Source of the DNA: Neorhizobium galegae
GTDB taxonomy: Bacteria > Pseudomonadota > Alphaproteobacteria > Rhizobiales > Rhizobiaceae
Direction: 5' to 3'
Assembly (NCBI RefSeq): GCF_017877055.1
Contig: NZ_JAGIPG010000001.1
Span: 1,426,001-1,490,000 of the forward strand
Length of the DNA stretch: 64,000 bases
Shown here: positions 18,236 through 26,902 of the stretch, piece after piece
How positions within the stretch are numbered: position 1 is the first letter of the stretch
Layout: each line of letters opens with the position of its first letter
Notes under the pieces: generated by a model
Told to the model about the DNA's origin: nothing
What the model saw: the letters and a program-made list of their open reading frames with translations, nothing else
Databases searched by the model: none
Position numbers and translations under genes: made by a program

Positions 18236-19165
18236 TTACGACGCGCTGGACGGTGAATTGCTGCGCCTGCGAAGGAGCCTTCCGTCGAGCAGGACCAGGC
18301 CAAAACCGATCAGCAGCATGCCGACGAGGTCGGTTGCCTCCAATCTTTCGCCAAGGAAAAGCGCGCCGAGAAGGATCGCGCTCGGGGGCACGACGAGCGT
18401 AACCAGAGAGGCATTCGTAGCGCCGGCGAGCCGAAGGATACGGAAATAGAGGAGATAGGCGAAGGCAGTCGACAGGAGCGCCAACGCGAGGATCGCAAGA
18501 ACGGCATGCGACGATGGCGTCGGTAGCGCCCAGGGCTGGTCTGCGATCAGCGACACCGGAAGCATGATCAGGGTGGAGGCGGTAAGCTGTCCCGTGGCAC
18601 TGACCGGTGCCGGCAAGCCGCCGAAACGTTTGCCGTAGGTGCCTGCCACTCCGTAGGAGATTGCCGCAAGGATCGGCAGGATCAGCGCCCAGAACGGCAC
18701 GGATGCGGCCGGCGTGATGCCGGGGCCGATCAGCACGGCGGTGCCGGCCAAGCCTGCCAGGCAGCCGGCAATTTTCGCCCTCGTCAGTTTCTCGTCGGTC
18801 GTCCAGCGATTGGCGATCAGCACCGTCCAGATTGGTGTGCTCGCGTTGAGGATCGAAGCGAGGCCCGCGCCGATCTCGGTTTGGCCGAAGAAGATCAGTG
18901 TGTGGGGCAGGGCGTTGTTGATGAAACCCATGATGAGGAAAGACCGCCAATGGGTGCCGAGCGTCGCATAGAGCCCGAACCGGCCATGCAGATAGATGTG
19001 CAGCGCTAGAGCCGCCAGGAAGAGCCGCAGGAAGACGAGCGTGAAGGGCGGCACTTCCAGGACCGCGATGCGTGCGAAGAAGAAGGATCCGCCCCAGATC
19101 AGCCCGAGCAGCAGGATCAGTGCCCAGACGGTGACGCTGGGCTTTGAAATGGCGGCGGTTGTCAT
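18236..19165 (-). CDS. DMT-superfamily transporter (EamA type)
   Basis: A 309-residue membrane protein with ten predicted hydrophobic segments in two EamA repeats. The N-terminus LLLGLIWGGSFFFARIAVLEVPPFTLVFLR and the second half NASLVTLVVPPSAILLGALFLGERL are typical of the family; the end is a short Arg/Ser-rich tail. It is different in sequence from the transporter at 9506. The substrate is unknown. The lytic transglycosylase gene upstream on the same strand is 91 bases away, with no obvious reason to group them. The 224 bases on the 3' side (18012-18235) are A+T-rich and hold no gene that I can see; they are also the upstream region of the miniprotein gene. Confidence 0.88.
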   Translation of the reverse strand: MTTAAISKPSVTVWALILLLGLIWGGSFFFARIAVLEVPPFTLVFLRLFLAALALHIYLHGRFGLYATLGTHWRSFLIMGFINNALPHTLIFFGQTEIGAGLASILNASTPIWTVLIANRWTTDEKLTRAKIAGCLAGLAGTAVLIGPGITPAASVPFWALILPILAAISYGVAGTYGKRFGGLPAPVSATGQLTASTLIMLPVSLIADQPWALPTPSSHAVLAILALALLSTAFAYLLYFRILRLAGATNASLVTLVVPPSAILLGALFLGERLEATDLVGMLLIGFGLVLLDGRLLRRRSNSPSSAS

Positions 19166-19256
19166 GCGGTATCTCCCTCGCGGTCAACGCGAGGGAATAA
19201 CCCTACGGTGCGCGAGTCGCCACCCGATTTCGTTCGGGCGGCGACGGTTGCGATTT

Positions 19257-20459
19257 TTAAAGAGCAGAGAGCAGAGACTGGGTCGGCCATCCGTCGGCCG
19301 GCAGGCCGAGGCGTGCCTGTTCCTTCTGGACGGCCTGGCGGGTGCCCGATCCGAGGATGCCGTCGACCTTGCCGATATCGTGGCCAAGCGCTTCGAGCTT
19401 GGTCTGCAGCGCCTTCATGCCGCCATCGTCGAGGCCCTGTTCCGGCGTCCCCTTCTGATAGGTCGGAGCGCCGGCAAGCCGGGTCGCGAAATAGGCGGCC
19501 GAGGTCGTGTAGATGAACGACTGGTTCCATTCCAGATAGATGTTGAAGTTCGGGTAGGTCAGGAAGGTCGGTCCCTTGCGGCCCTGTGGCAGGATGAGGG
19601 CTGCCGGCAGGTTGCCGAAAGTGGTCACGCCATCGCGCGGGGTGACGCCCAGCTTGAACCATTCGCTTGCCGGGATCTCGTTGCCGAGGCCCGACTTGTC
19701 CCAGGGCAGGTTCTCGGGCAGCGTCACTTCCTGCATCCAGGGCTGGCCGGGCTTGAAGCCCATGCTCTGGATAAATTTGGCGGCGGTCAGGATGGCGTCC
19801 GGGGAACTGGTCTTGACGTTGATATGGCCATCGCCATCGCCGTCGACGCCGTGCGCGATAATATCCTCGGGGAGCATCTGGACCTGGCCGATCTCGCCCG
19901 CCCATGCGCCCGTATTGGTCGCCGGATTGAGGTCGCCGTGCTGGACCATCTCGATCAGGGCGATCAGCTGCGGGCGGAAAAGCTGCGGGCGGCGGCAGTC
20001 ATGCGAGAGCGTCACCAGGGCATTACGCGTGTTGAAATCGCCTTGGACGGCGCCGAAATCGGTCTCCATCCCCCAGAAGGCGGTGATGACGCCGGGCGGC
20101 ACGCCGAATTCCTTCTCCGCGCGCGCGAAGACGTCCGCATATTGCTTGATCTTCTGGCGGCCGATGTCGAGGCGCGCCTGGCTGACGGTGCGCTGCGAAA
20201 ATTCGAGGAAGGTCTGGCGGAAGACGCCCTGAGCCCGGTCGCGTGACAGAACTTTCTGATCGATCTGGGCGCCGGAAAGCGCTTCATCCGCCGCATTTGC
20301 CGAAGCACCCATGGAAATGGCTTCAGCTTTTACGCCGTTCAGGAAAGCGCCGAGATCGCCGCCGCAGGCAGGGGCCGGCGACTGGGCAAGCGCGGTGGAG
20401 GCAAGGCAGCTGGTGATGACGAAGGCAAGGGCGAGGCGACGGGCAAAGCGAGCGGACAT
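19257..20459 (-). CDS. Lytic murein transglycosylase, MltB type, with PG-binding domain
   Basis: A 400-residue exported protein: signal peptide to about ALAQ26, an SLT_2 catalytic domain (about 33-325), and a C-terminal PG_binding_1 domain (about 336-398, LQTKLEALGHDIGKVDGILGSGTRQAVQKEQ). The catalytic Glu132 is in AFWGMETDFGA, as in MltB. GQVQMLPEDIIAHGVDGDGDGHINV is the conserved second segment. Such enzymes cleave the glycan strand with formation of 1,6-anhydro-MurNAc in the periplasm. There is no lipobox, so it is probably soluble in the periplasm, unlike E. coli MltB. Neighbouring genes also encode wall-active proteins (GH25 at 20601). Confidence 0.93.
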   Translation of the reverse strand: MSARFARRLALAFVITSCLASTALAQSPAPACGGDLGAFLNGVKAEAISMGASANAADEALSGAQIDQKVLSRDRAQGVFRQTFLEFSQRTVSQARLDIGRQKIKQYADVFARAEKEFGVPPGVITAFWGMETDFGAVQGDFNTRNALVTLSHDCRRPQLFRPQLIALIEMVQHGDLNPATNTGAWAGEIGQVQMLPEDIIAHGVDGDGDGHINVKTSSPDAILTAAKFIQSMGFKPGQPWMQEVTLPENLPWDKSGLGNEIPASEWFKLGVTPRDGVTTFGNLPAALILPQGRKGPTFLTYPNFNIYLEWNQSFIYTTSAAYFATRLAGAPTYQKGTPEQGLDDGGMKALQTKLEALGHDIGKVDGILGSGTRQAVQKEQARLGLPADGWPTQSLLSAL

Positions 20460-20600
20460 TCGGCGTTCCTAGAATCTGAGTAAGCGCCGTCAGATCTCGG
20501 AAAATTTTGTGACCGAAACGTGGGCGGCAGCCATGTTGGCGCAGTTTTTATCGCAACTGCTCACACATTGCCAGACACCTATTCGCCATGGGAACGGGGT

Positions 20601-21386
20601 TTACTTTGCGGTTGCCGCAACCCAGCTATGCCAATTCTTGGACGTGCCCGCAAAGACGTTGATATCCATCTCGCCTTTGATTCCCGGCACGACGCCCGTC
20701 GAGGTATACTGCCAGAAAGCCCAGCGGCGATCCGGGTAGATCTTGGTCGGATGCTGTGCCACGGCGCGGAGCCAGAAATGGTAGTTGCTGAAGGCGCCGA
20801 CGAGATTGTCGCGGTGGAAATCCACGGACGTGTAGATGATCGGCCGCTTGCCGTAATAGGCCTCGATCCGGTCCATGAAGCGCTGCATGGAGGCGCGCAC
20901 CGTTTCGGGGTCGGGACGGGTCTTGCAGGTCGGCGAGGACTGGTTCCATTCCATGTCGAGGACCGGCGGCAGTTTCACCGCGTCCCGGGGCACGTTGTTG
21001 ATGAACCAGTCGGCCTGTTCGTCGGCCGTCGAGCAGAAATAATAGAAGTGGTAGGGCGCATAAGGAATGCCGGCCGATGCGGCGCCCCGCCAGTTCAGTT
21101 CGAAGGTCGGATCGATGCGATCCTTGCCTTCCGTCGCCTTGATAAAGACGAAGGCGATCCCCGACTTCTTGACGGCGGGCCAGTCGATATCGGTGCCGTT
21201 CCACTTGGAGACGTCGATGCCATGGATTTCGTGCAGGCCCGGATGGTTCTTGCCGAAATCCTGCGGATCACTGTCCTTGAACCGCATCTTCTTGACCGAA
21301 GAGGTTTCCATCAGGTCATAGCTTGAAGATGTGCACCCCGTGGCAAGGAGCGCGGTCGCAAGGAGGGCCAGAAGGAGCCGAGGCAT
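20601..21386 (-). CDS. Glycoside hydrolase family 25 (lysozyme-like) lipoprotein
   Basis: A 261-residue protein beginning MPRLLLALLATALLATGC, a lipoprotein signal with Cys18. The GH25 domain starts with IHGIDVSKWNGTDIDWPAVKKSG (Asp of GIDVS), has FVFIKATEG, YAPYHFYYF and the acidic catalytic pair in PPVLDMEWNQ, and ends in WAFWQYTSTG, all family landmarks. It hydrolyses beta-1,4 bonds of peptidoglycan. The start at 21386 is chosen for the lipobox and the GGGA 7 bases upstream; two other in-frame starts lie further upstream. It probably sits in the envelope and acts on the organism's own wall; a role in killing other cells cannot be excluded. Confidence 0.9.
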   Translation of the reverse strand: MPRLLLALLATALLATGCTSSSYDLMETSSVKKMRFKDSDPQDFGKNHPGLHEIHGIDVSKWNGTDIDWPAVKKSGIAFVFIKATEGKDRIDPTFELNWRGAASAGIPYAPYHFYYFCSTADEQADWFINNVPRDAVKLPPVLDMEWNQSSPTCKTRPDPETVRASMQRFMDRIEAYYGKRPIIYTSVDFHRDNLVGAFSNYHFWLRAVAQHPTKIYPDRRWAFWQYTSTGVVPGIKGEMDINVFAGTSKNWHSWVAATAK

Positions 21387-21533
21387 GAACATCCCGTATG
21401 GTGTCGATGTGGAAGCCTCTTGCCCCGTTCGACGCAAAACAGGGAGGCATGAACTCCATATTCACCATAACGTCGTAAAAAATCGGTTAGGGCAAGAGGG
21501 TTTCCGGCCTGGAATGGCGGGATGCGCGGGATT

Positions 21534-22202
21534 TTAGCCTCGGCGACGGATGACGGCATGCCAGGCATAACCCCGGCCGATCTCCTCGAAGATCATGTCG
21601 GCATCGGCGCTGGCCAGCTTGCTCTCCAGCACTTCGTACAGGTTCGGCCGCGGCGTGACGTGGAAACGCGTCAGCCACGCCTTCAAAAACCGTCCGAACC
21701 AGCCCGGCAGCCGTTCCTGCTGGCCGAAATCGACGATATGCAGCGAACCGTGTGGTGCGAGAGCCGCAAGCGAGGCGTCGATCGCCTTTTCCCAATCGGG
21801 AATCATCGACAGCGCGTAGGAGATCAGGATGCGGTCGAAGCCGGTGGTGCCGAATTCCTCCGCCTTGAAGTTCGTCGCATCGGCCACGCGGAATTCAGGC
21901 GTGACAGGCCTGCCGCGGAAATTGGCCTGGGCGCTTTCCAGCATTTCGGCGGAGATATCGAGGCCGTAGAGCTTCGCCGCAGGATAATGGCGGTGGGCGA
22001 GGGCCAGATTGCGGCCCGTGCCGCAGCCGACTTCGAGTAGCGACGCATTCGGCGGGACATTCAGTCCGGCAATCGCCCGGTCGCGGCCGAAGAGGTAATA
22101 TTTGCGGGTGATGTCGTAGATATGGCGCTGATACCGGTACATCCGGTCCATGCGTTCGGCGTGGCCATTCGACAGGGGGCTGCTCGCCATATCCGTCGTC
22201 AT
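21534..22202 (-). CDS. btaB: SAM-dependent N-methyltransferase of betaine-lipid (DGTS) synthesis
   Basis: A 222-residue class I methyltransferase with SAM motif LLEVGCGTGRNLALAHRHYP (about 52-71). Its ATG overlaps the stop of the upstream btaA gene by 1 base (ATGA). BtaB adds three methyl groups to the diacylglyceryl-homoserine made by BtaA, giving DGTS, a phosphorus-free lipid. BtaA/BtaB pairs are known from Rhodobacter and Sinorhizobium. The motif and size alone would not separate it from other small methyltransferases; the neighbour makes the call strong. It is the last gene of the pair, with no clear terminator. Confidence 0.9.
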   Translation of the reverse strand: MTTDMASSPLSNGHAERMDRMYRYQRHIYDITRKYYLFGRDRAIAGLNVPPNASLLEVGCGTGRNLALAHRHYPAAKLYGLDISAEMLESAQANFRGRPVTPEFRVADATNFKAEEFGTTGFDRILISYALSMIPDWEKAIDASLAALAPHGSLHIVDFGQQERLPGWFGRFLKAWLTRFHVTPRPNLYEVLESKLASADADMIFEEIGRGYAWHAVIRRRG

Positions 22203-23449
22203 CAGGATTTCTTCACGTAGATGTGGAAACCGCCGTAGATCGCCGAGCGATCCTCAAGGTTAAGTTCGTTGGAGCGCTCTAGCAGATAGGACCACTGGTC
22301 GAGCAGGGCAGATGGAAGACGGCCGTCGGGCACGCTCTTTTCGGCGGCGGTGCGGAAGATCACGCGGGCGCCGGGGGCGGCAGTGCGGGTGATCTCGGAC
22401 CAGACGTCGTTGAGCTGCTCGTCGTTCATCCAGTCCTGCGCATCGAGCAGGACGTAGCGATCGACCGAACCGGCGGCCTTCTGGGCCAGAAGCTCGGTGA
22501 AGCTTGCATGATGGACCGTGACGCGCTCGGCGTTGTCGCGGATGGCGCGATAGTTTTCGGCCTTGAGGTAGGTCGGCAGCGTGCCTTCCTCGGGCTTCGG
22601 ATAACGGCGCGCGAAGGCCTGCCAGGCGAAATAGTTGTCGCGCAGCGGGAAGTGGCAGGCGAGCTTTTCGAGGCGCTGGCGCAGGACCGGGGCAATCGAG
22701 CCGTCGGAAGCAAGGCTTGCCAGCTCATCATATTGCTGCGGCGGGATGCCGAGGCCGAACAGCGAGCTCTTGCGGCTGGTGATCCAGCGGATCAGCGGCC
22801 TGTCGAACAGCGGAGCGATGCGGTCGTCGAAGAACTGGCGCTGTTCGCGCAGCGACTTGGCATTGGCCATTTCGGTTAGGTCGATGCCATGCAGGCGGGC
22901 GATCAGGTGGCCGGCGCCGATGAAACGACCGAGCAGACCGGTCTTGTAGATGTTGCGGTCGAACACTTCGATCCGACGGCGACCGGCGATCGAGCGCTTA
23001 TCCCAGTAGGCACGGGTTGCCGCATCGAGGTTCGGCGCGATGAAGGTGTCGTAGCTTTTGCTGTTGGTGCGGACGCCGTCCATGCCGAAATGGCGCACGA
23101 CATCGCCATGGCCGGGCAGGTGACGGAAGGCTGCGAGCTTCAGGCGGTTCAGCGCGACGTGATGCGGGTTCAAATCAACGACATCGATCTTTTTCGGCGA
23201 GCGGGACAGATAGGCAAGCATGTTGCAGCCGCCGGAACCGATGGTGACGATCGAATGCTGGTCGGAAAGCTCCATGGCGGTCATGTCGACTTCCGGGTCT
23301 TCCCAGATCTGCGGATAGACGAGACCGGAGAACAGCAGGCCGAAAAGCCTTTCCGAGAAACCCTGTCGGGACAGAGCTTTATGCTGCAGAAGTGCGTCCT
23401 TCAGCTTCTGGTTTTTCCGAAAACCGGCTTCCTGTGCAATATCCGCCAT
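22202..23449 (-). CDS. btaA: SAM:diacylglycerol 3-amino-3-carboxypropyltransferase
   Basis: A 415-residue protein of the DUF3419 family. Landmarks are MADIAQEAGFRKNQKLKDA at the start, SRQGFSERLFGLLFSGLVYPQIWEDPEVD, IVTIGSGGCNMLAYLSRSP (SAM site) and VDLNPHHVALNRLKL. The enzyme joins the aminocarboxypropyl part of SAM to diacylglycerol, the first step of DGTS synthesis. I take the ATG at 23449 (residue 17 of the longest frame), because the family N-terminus starts there and GGTGGGA lies in front. In rhizobia the pathway is induced by phosphate shortage through PhoB; a Pho-box-like sequence is at 23496-23515. Confidence 0.93.
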   Translation of the reverse strand: MADIAQEAGFRKNQKLKDALLQHKALSRQGFSERLFGLLFSGLVYPQIWEDPEVDMTAMELSDQHSIVTIGSGGCNMLAYLSRSPKKIDVVDLNPHHVALNRLKLAAFRHLPGHGDVVRHFGMDGVRTNSKSYDTFIAPNLDAATRAYWDKRSIAGRRRIEVFDRNIYKTGLLGRFIGAGHLIARLHGIDLTEMANAKSLREQRQFFDDRIAPLFDRPLIRWITSRKSSLFGLGIPPQQYDELASLASDGSIAPVLRQRLEKLACHFPLRDNYFAWQAFARRYPKPEEGTLPTYLKAENYRAIRDNAERVTVHHASFTELLAQKAAGSVDRYVLLDAQDWMNDEQLNDVWSEITRTAAPGARVIFRTAAEKSVPDGRLPSALLDQWSYLLERSNELNLEDRSAIYGGFHIYVKKS

Positions 23450-23495
23450 GGTCGAGTCCCACCTTGTCCAGAGTTTCAGGGCGTGTAAACCCGTC

Positions 23496-23515
23496 ATGCT
23501 ACAGATTGATGACGC
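23496..23515 (-). promoter_or_regulatory. Pho-box-like site upstream of btaA
   Basis: Read on the minus strand the site is GCGTCATCAATCTGTAGCAT, compared with the Pho box CTGTCAT-N4-CTGTCAT. The first half matches 5 of 7 positions, the second 4 of 7, and the 4-base spacer is right. It ends about 47 bases before the btaA ATG, a usual distance. It is imperfect and was found by eye. Confidence 0.4.
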
Positions 23516-23613
23516 TGCCTGTGGCCAGTCCCACTTCCACGCGACCGCGACCGATCACCCCTTCCTTGTCCCCGAGAATCCTGATTGCATGCGGCCTTGG
23601 AATGGGAGGCAGC

Positions 23614-24966
23614 ATGCGGTTGTTTGTGCGGTTCGTAAAAATCCTCTGCGGCGTCATCGTCGTCGGCCTGGTCGGGCTCGGCATCTGGCTCCATACCTCG
23701 CCGCCGGAACTGCTGAGGGTGGGCAGCGGCTATTCGGCCAAGATGGTCTGCTCGAACGTCTTCCTTGCCGGCCGCGACAGCGGCGAGGTTCTCGCCATCG
23801 ATGTGCAGGCTCCTGGTCACCCGCTTCTGAGATTGATGCGGGTCTCCGTCGATCGGACGGAAAAGCGGGTCCATGCAGCCCTGCTCGGCATTTTTGCCGG
23901 CAATGACGCGGTCTATCGCGAGGGATCCGGCTGCGCCGTGGTCCCAGATGGGACACCGGTGGCAGCTGTCGGTATTCCGGTGCCTGCCGTTACGTCAGTC
24001 GATCCGTCCAAGCTCTGGCCGGAAGGGGGGAAAGTGGAATCCGATCCGTCGGTTGGGCGGATTCTTTCAGACGCGGATCTTGCCGGTCCGGGCATGCGAG
24101 CGGTGGTGGTGGTCAAGCGGGGGCGAATCGTCGGCGAGACCTATTCGACTGGCTTTTCCAAGGATACGCCGCTGCTCGGCTGGTCGATGACCAAGACCGT
24201 GAACGCGGCGATCCTGGGCACGCTGATTCGCGGCGGAAAGCTTTCGCTGGACGACAGGGGCCTGTTTCCGCAATGGCAGGGCAACCAGCGCGGCGATATC
24301 CGGATTGCCGATCTCGCCGCCATGGAGAGCGGGCTCGCGTTCAACGAGAATTACGGCGCGGTCGCCGATGTCACCCGCATGCTCTACCTGGAGCCGGACA
24401 TGGCGAGTTTCGCCGCCGATCAGCCGCTCGAGGCGGATCCCGGTTCGCGCTTCAGCTATTCTTCCGGCACGGCGGTGATGCTGTCAAAGATCTGGATGGA
24501 CAAGATCGGCGGTGGGGCTGCGGCGCTCTCCTATCCGCGCGCCGCCCTGTTCGGTCCCCTCGGCATGCAAAGCGCCGTCATGGAGGCCGATGCGGCAGGC
24601 ACCTTCGTCGGCAGTTCCTATATGTATGCGACCGCGCGCGATTGGGCCAGGATGGGGCTTCTGCTTGCCCATGACGGCGTCTGGAACGGCAGCAGGATGC
24701 TTCCGGAAGGTTTTGTCGAGTTGATGCATCAGCCGAACGCCACGTCGAACGGGCGCTATTCGAAAATGCAGTCCTGGCTGCCCGGCAAGAACAATCCCGA
24801 CATGCCGGCGGACGCTTTTTTCCTGCAGGGGCATGACGGGCAGACCATTACGGTCATCCCGTCGCTCGATCTGGTGGTGGTGCGGCTGGGGCTGACACCG
24901 AGCTGGAACCGCTACGATCCGACCCGGCTTGTCGCCGAGGTGGTGAAAGCAACAACGGCGCCCTGA
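23614..24966 (+). CDS. Serine hydrolase of the beta-lactamase (SxxK) family
   Basis: A 450-residue protein with an N-terminal membrane segment (about 4-27, FVKILCGVIVVGLVGLGIWL), which can be a signal anchor. The catalytic SxxK motif is S191-M-T-K194 in LLGWSMTKTVNAAIL. The second motif is FSYSSGTAVML (YSS at the YxN position), and the third region is FFLQGHDGQTITVIPSLDLVVVRLGLTP. Together these fit the class C beta-lactamase-like hydrolases near 6-aminohexanoate-dimer hydrolase and EstB-type esterases. True beta-lactamase activity is not indicated. The start at 23614 has GGGAGG at 4-5 bases; upstream frame parts overlap the btaA promoter region. It is divergent from btaA. Confidence 0.86.
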   Translation: MRLFVRFVKILCGVIVVGLVGLGIWLHTSPPELLRVGSGYSAKMVCSNVFLAGRDSGEVLAIDVQAPGHPLLRLMRVSVDRTEKRVHAALLGIFAGNDAVYREGSGCAVVPDGTPVAAVGIPVPAVTSVDPSKLWPEGGKVESDPSVGRILSDADLAGPGMRAVVVVKRGRIVGETYSTGFSKDTPLLGWSMTKTVNAAILGTLIRGGKLSLDDRGLFPQWQGNQRGDIRIADLAAMESGLAFNENYGAVADVTRMLYLEPDMASFAADQPLEADPGSRFSYSSGTAVMLSKIWMDKIGGGAAALSYPRAALFGPLGMQSAVMEADAAGTFVGSSYMYATARDWARMGLLLAHDGVWNGSRMLPEGFVELMHQPNATSNGRYSKMQSWLPGKNNPDMPADAFFLQGHDGQTITVIPSLDLVVVRLGLTPSWNRYDPTRLVAEVVKATTAP

Positions 24967-25007
24967 GGCGCCGCTGAACATTTTCCACCAGGCATTTTTC
25001 AGCCCGG

Positions 25008-26117
25008 TTACTTTTCCAGGACGTCCAGCATATTCTTGCGTTTGGCATCATAATAATAGCCGCGCGCATAGAGCTTGATAGCGTTGTCGTTTCTGTTATC
25101 GGCGACAAGCCAGGCGCCGCGCAGGTATTTGATTGCGTATTTCAGGTTGGTCTCGGCGTCGAGAAGGCCGGCCGGCGGGCCTTCGTAGCCCATCGACTTG
25201 GCGGTCGAATACTTGATCTGCATGAGGCCCCAGTAGCCGTTCTTGTGATAGGCCTTGGGATCGTACTTGCTTTCCCGGTGCACAACGCGGTGCACCAGCG
25301 ATTCCGGCACGCCGTACATGCCGGCGTAACGCTTGATGAGTTTCTTCAATTCCGGCGGCGCATCGGACGCCGTGGTCGGCATCGGCTCGCCGGGGGCCGG
25401 AGGGAATTCCATGGCGGATAGTGCGGCGATGGCTCTCGGCTGCGATGCATAGGCAAGCGTTGCGGTGTCGGGGCGTGGGGTGGGAACAACGGTCTGCAAC
25501 GCGACCATGTCCGGCGTCAGTTCCCGCTCGTCCAGCGCGATCGCCGAAGCTGCCGCCGGCTGGATCTTGCCTTCGCTGACCGCTGGCGCGATGGGCGGCG
25601 ACACCAGGCGGCCGCCTTTCGGCGTCGCGAGGTTCGCAGGCTGGGCCGACGCGAGAATTGTCGATGTGGTCGGAGCAACGGGGGGCGGCATCATCGCCGG
25701 GCCGGGCGTCGGGGCAAAGGCGACGAGCGGCGCCATGGTGGGCGATGCCATAGCGGCCGATTGAACGGATATCGCATCGGCGGTGGCGGGCATTGGAATG
25801 GGAAGTCTTGTCGTCTTGGCGAGCGCCACGGTCGGTTGTGTGCCGGCTGCCGGGGTGGCCGAAGCAAGCTGAACTCCCGGAGGGGGCATCTGGCCGGCAA
25901 CCTGCGGCCCGTACACGGGCAGGTCGGCCTTATGGATCGTCGTCTGGCCATCCGCGGAGGCCGTCTGCACAGGTCCGGTCGCCTGGCCGTTGGTCGGGGC
26001 AGCTGTCTGCGTCGCTGCGAGCTTCTGCTCGCGTTCGACGCTCGAACATCCGGCGAGAGCCGAAGAGACGGCGCACACCACAACCGTCCCGCGGCCGAGG
26101 AATCGGATTATCGCCAT
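25008..26117 (-). CDS. Lytic transglycosylase (SLT domain) lipoprotein with Ala/Pro-rich linker
   Basis: A 369-residue protein. The N-terminus MAIIRFLGRGTVVVCAVSSALAGC has a lipobox with Cys24. A long, low-complexity region rich in Ala, Pro, Thr and Gln (about 30-255) follows. The SLT domain occupies the C-terminal part (about 262-369): PESLVHRVVHRESKYDP (catalytic Glu282), YWGLMQIKYSTAKSMGYEGP and NLKYAIKYLRGAWLVADN. It cleaves peptidoglycan glycan strands and would be anchored in the outer membrane with the linker reaching to the wall. It converges with the serine hydrolase gene with a 41-base gap. Confidence 0.92.
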   Translation of the reverse strand: MAIIRFLGRGTVVVCAVSSALAGCSSVEREQKLAATQTAAPTNGQATGPVQTASADGQTTIHKADLPVYGPQVAGQMPPPGVQLASATPAAGTQPTVALAKTTRLPIPMPATADAISVQSAAMASPTMAPLVAFAPTPGPAMMPPPVAPTTSTILASAQPANLATPKGGRLVSPPIAPAVSEGKIQPAAASAIALDERELTPDMVALQTVVPTPRPDTATLAYASQPRAIAALSAMEFPPAPGEPMPTTASDAPPELKKLIKRYAGMYGVPESLVHRVVHRESKYDPKAYHKNGYWGLMQIKYSTAKSMGYEGPPAGLLDAETNLKYAIKYLRGAWLVADNRNDNAIKLYARGYYYDAKRKNMLDVLEK

Positions 26118-26218
26118 TGGGTCGCTTTCATGAAAAATTGGTTACCCCAGTCGCCCAAACGCCACCAAAAGAGTGTTTTGATTAACCTATTGGGCGGCGT
26201 CCGGCAAGACGGCGAACG

Positions 26219-26854
26219 TCAGGCGGCGATCCGGCGATAGCCGGCGGTGACGGCGCGGCGGGAAATGAAGCGGGTCTGGGGCTTGCGCGAGGCGGAGTTG
26301 AGGTTGGCCGGCCGGCGTCTGCGGCTGAGCACGCGGCGCGGAAAAAGCACGTGAATTCCGGCTCCAAGGGCTGCGCAAACAAGGAAGGTCGCCTGCATCT
26401 CGAGAAGCTGGGGCAGGAGCGACCGGTCGGGATCGACGAACTGGGCAAGCACGGCCGCAAGGACGACGGCATAACGCGCCTGAAAGGCGGATTTGCCGAA
26501 CAGGCATCCGAAGATTCGCGCTGCCCGACATTCGGGAAGATTGTCGTTGTCGGCGATCGGGCCGGAGATTCGCGGGTCTTGGTAGGACCAGAGCACGTAG
26601 AGCATCAGATAGCCCAGTCCCGCCCAGGAGATCACGTCGATGAGCTTGGGCAGGTAGACGGCGATCAGGACCATGGGGATCATCGCCACGATCAGGGCGG
26701 CCGACATTCCGACGGCAAGCCCCGGGACCGTCGCGATCGCCGTGCGGCGACCGCGTTGAAGAGAGAAACTGGCAGTCAGACAAGCGAGAGGGCTCGGAAG
26801 GAGGGCGAGAAAGATCGCGGTCGCAGCAAAAGCGAGCCAGATGTCAGCCGTCAT
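26219..26854 (-). CDS. LysE/RhtB-like membrane transporter (divergent)
   Basis: A 211-residue protein with hydrophobic segments at about 4-24, 40-62, 67-88, 118-140 and 145-165, and a basic C-terminal tail rich in Arg (about 168-211). The N-terminus, LALLPSPLACLTASFSLQRGRRTAIATVPGLAVGMSAAL, has the outline of LysE exporters (xxPGP-xxx-GxRxG). The usual PGP is PSP here. The start at 26854 has GGAGG 7 bases upstream. It might export an amino acid or a similar metabolite; the family call is tentative. The start lies 48 bases downstream of the pfp stop on the same strand, so co-transcription is possible. Confidence 0.68.
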   Translation of the reverse strand: MTADIWLAFAATAIFLALLPSPLACLTASFSLQRGRRTAIATVPGLAVGMSAALIVAMIPMVLIAVYLPKLIDVISWAGLGYLMLYVLWSYQDPRISGPIADNDNLPECRAARIFGCLFGKSAFQARYAVVLAAVLAQFVDPDRSLLPQLLEMQATFLVCAALGAGIHVLFPRRVLSRRRRPANLNSASRKPQTRFISRRAVTAGYRRIAA

Positions 26855-26902
26855 TCCATTTCCTCCCGGACGCCCGTGAGCGGCGCCCGCCAATTTCCTG
26901 TC

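Noticed and set aside
23614..24966. Reading the SxxK protein as an antibiotic-resistance beta-lactamase
   Set aside because: It has a membrane anchor and YSS/HDG motifs of esterase-type relatives, lacks a class C KTG box, and stands next to lipid genes, so resistance is not supported.
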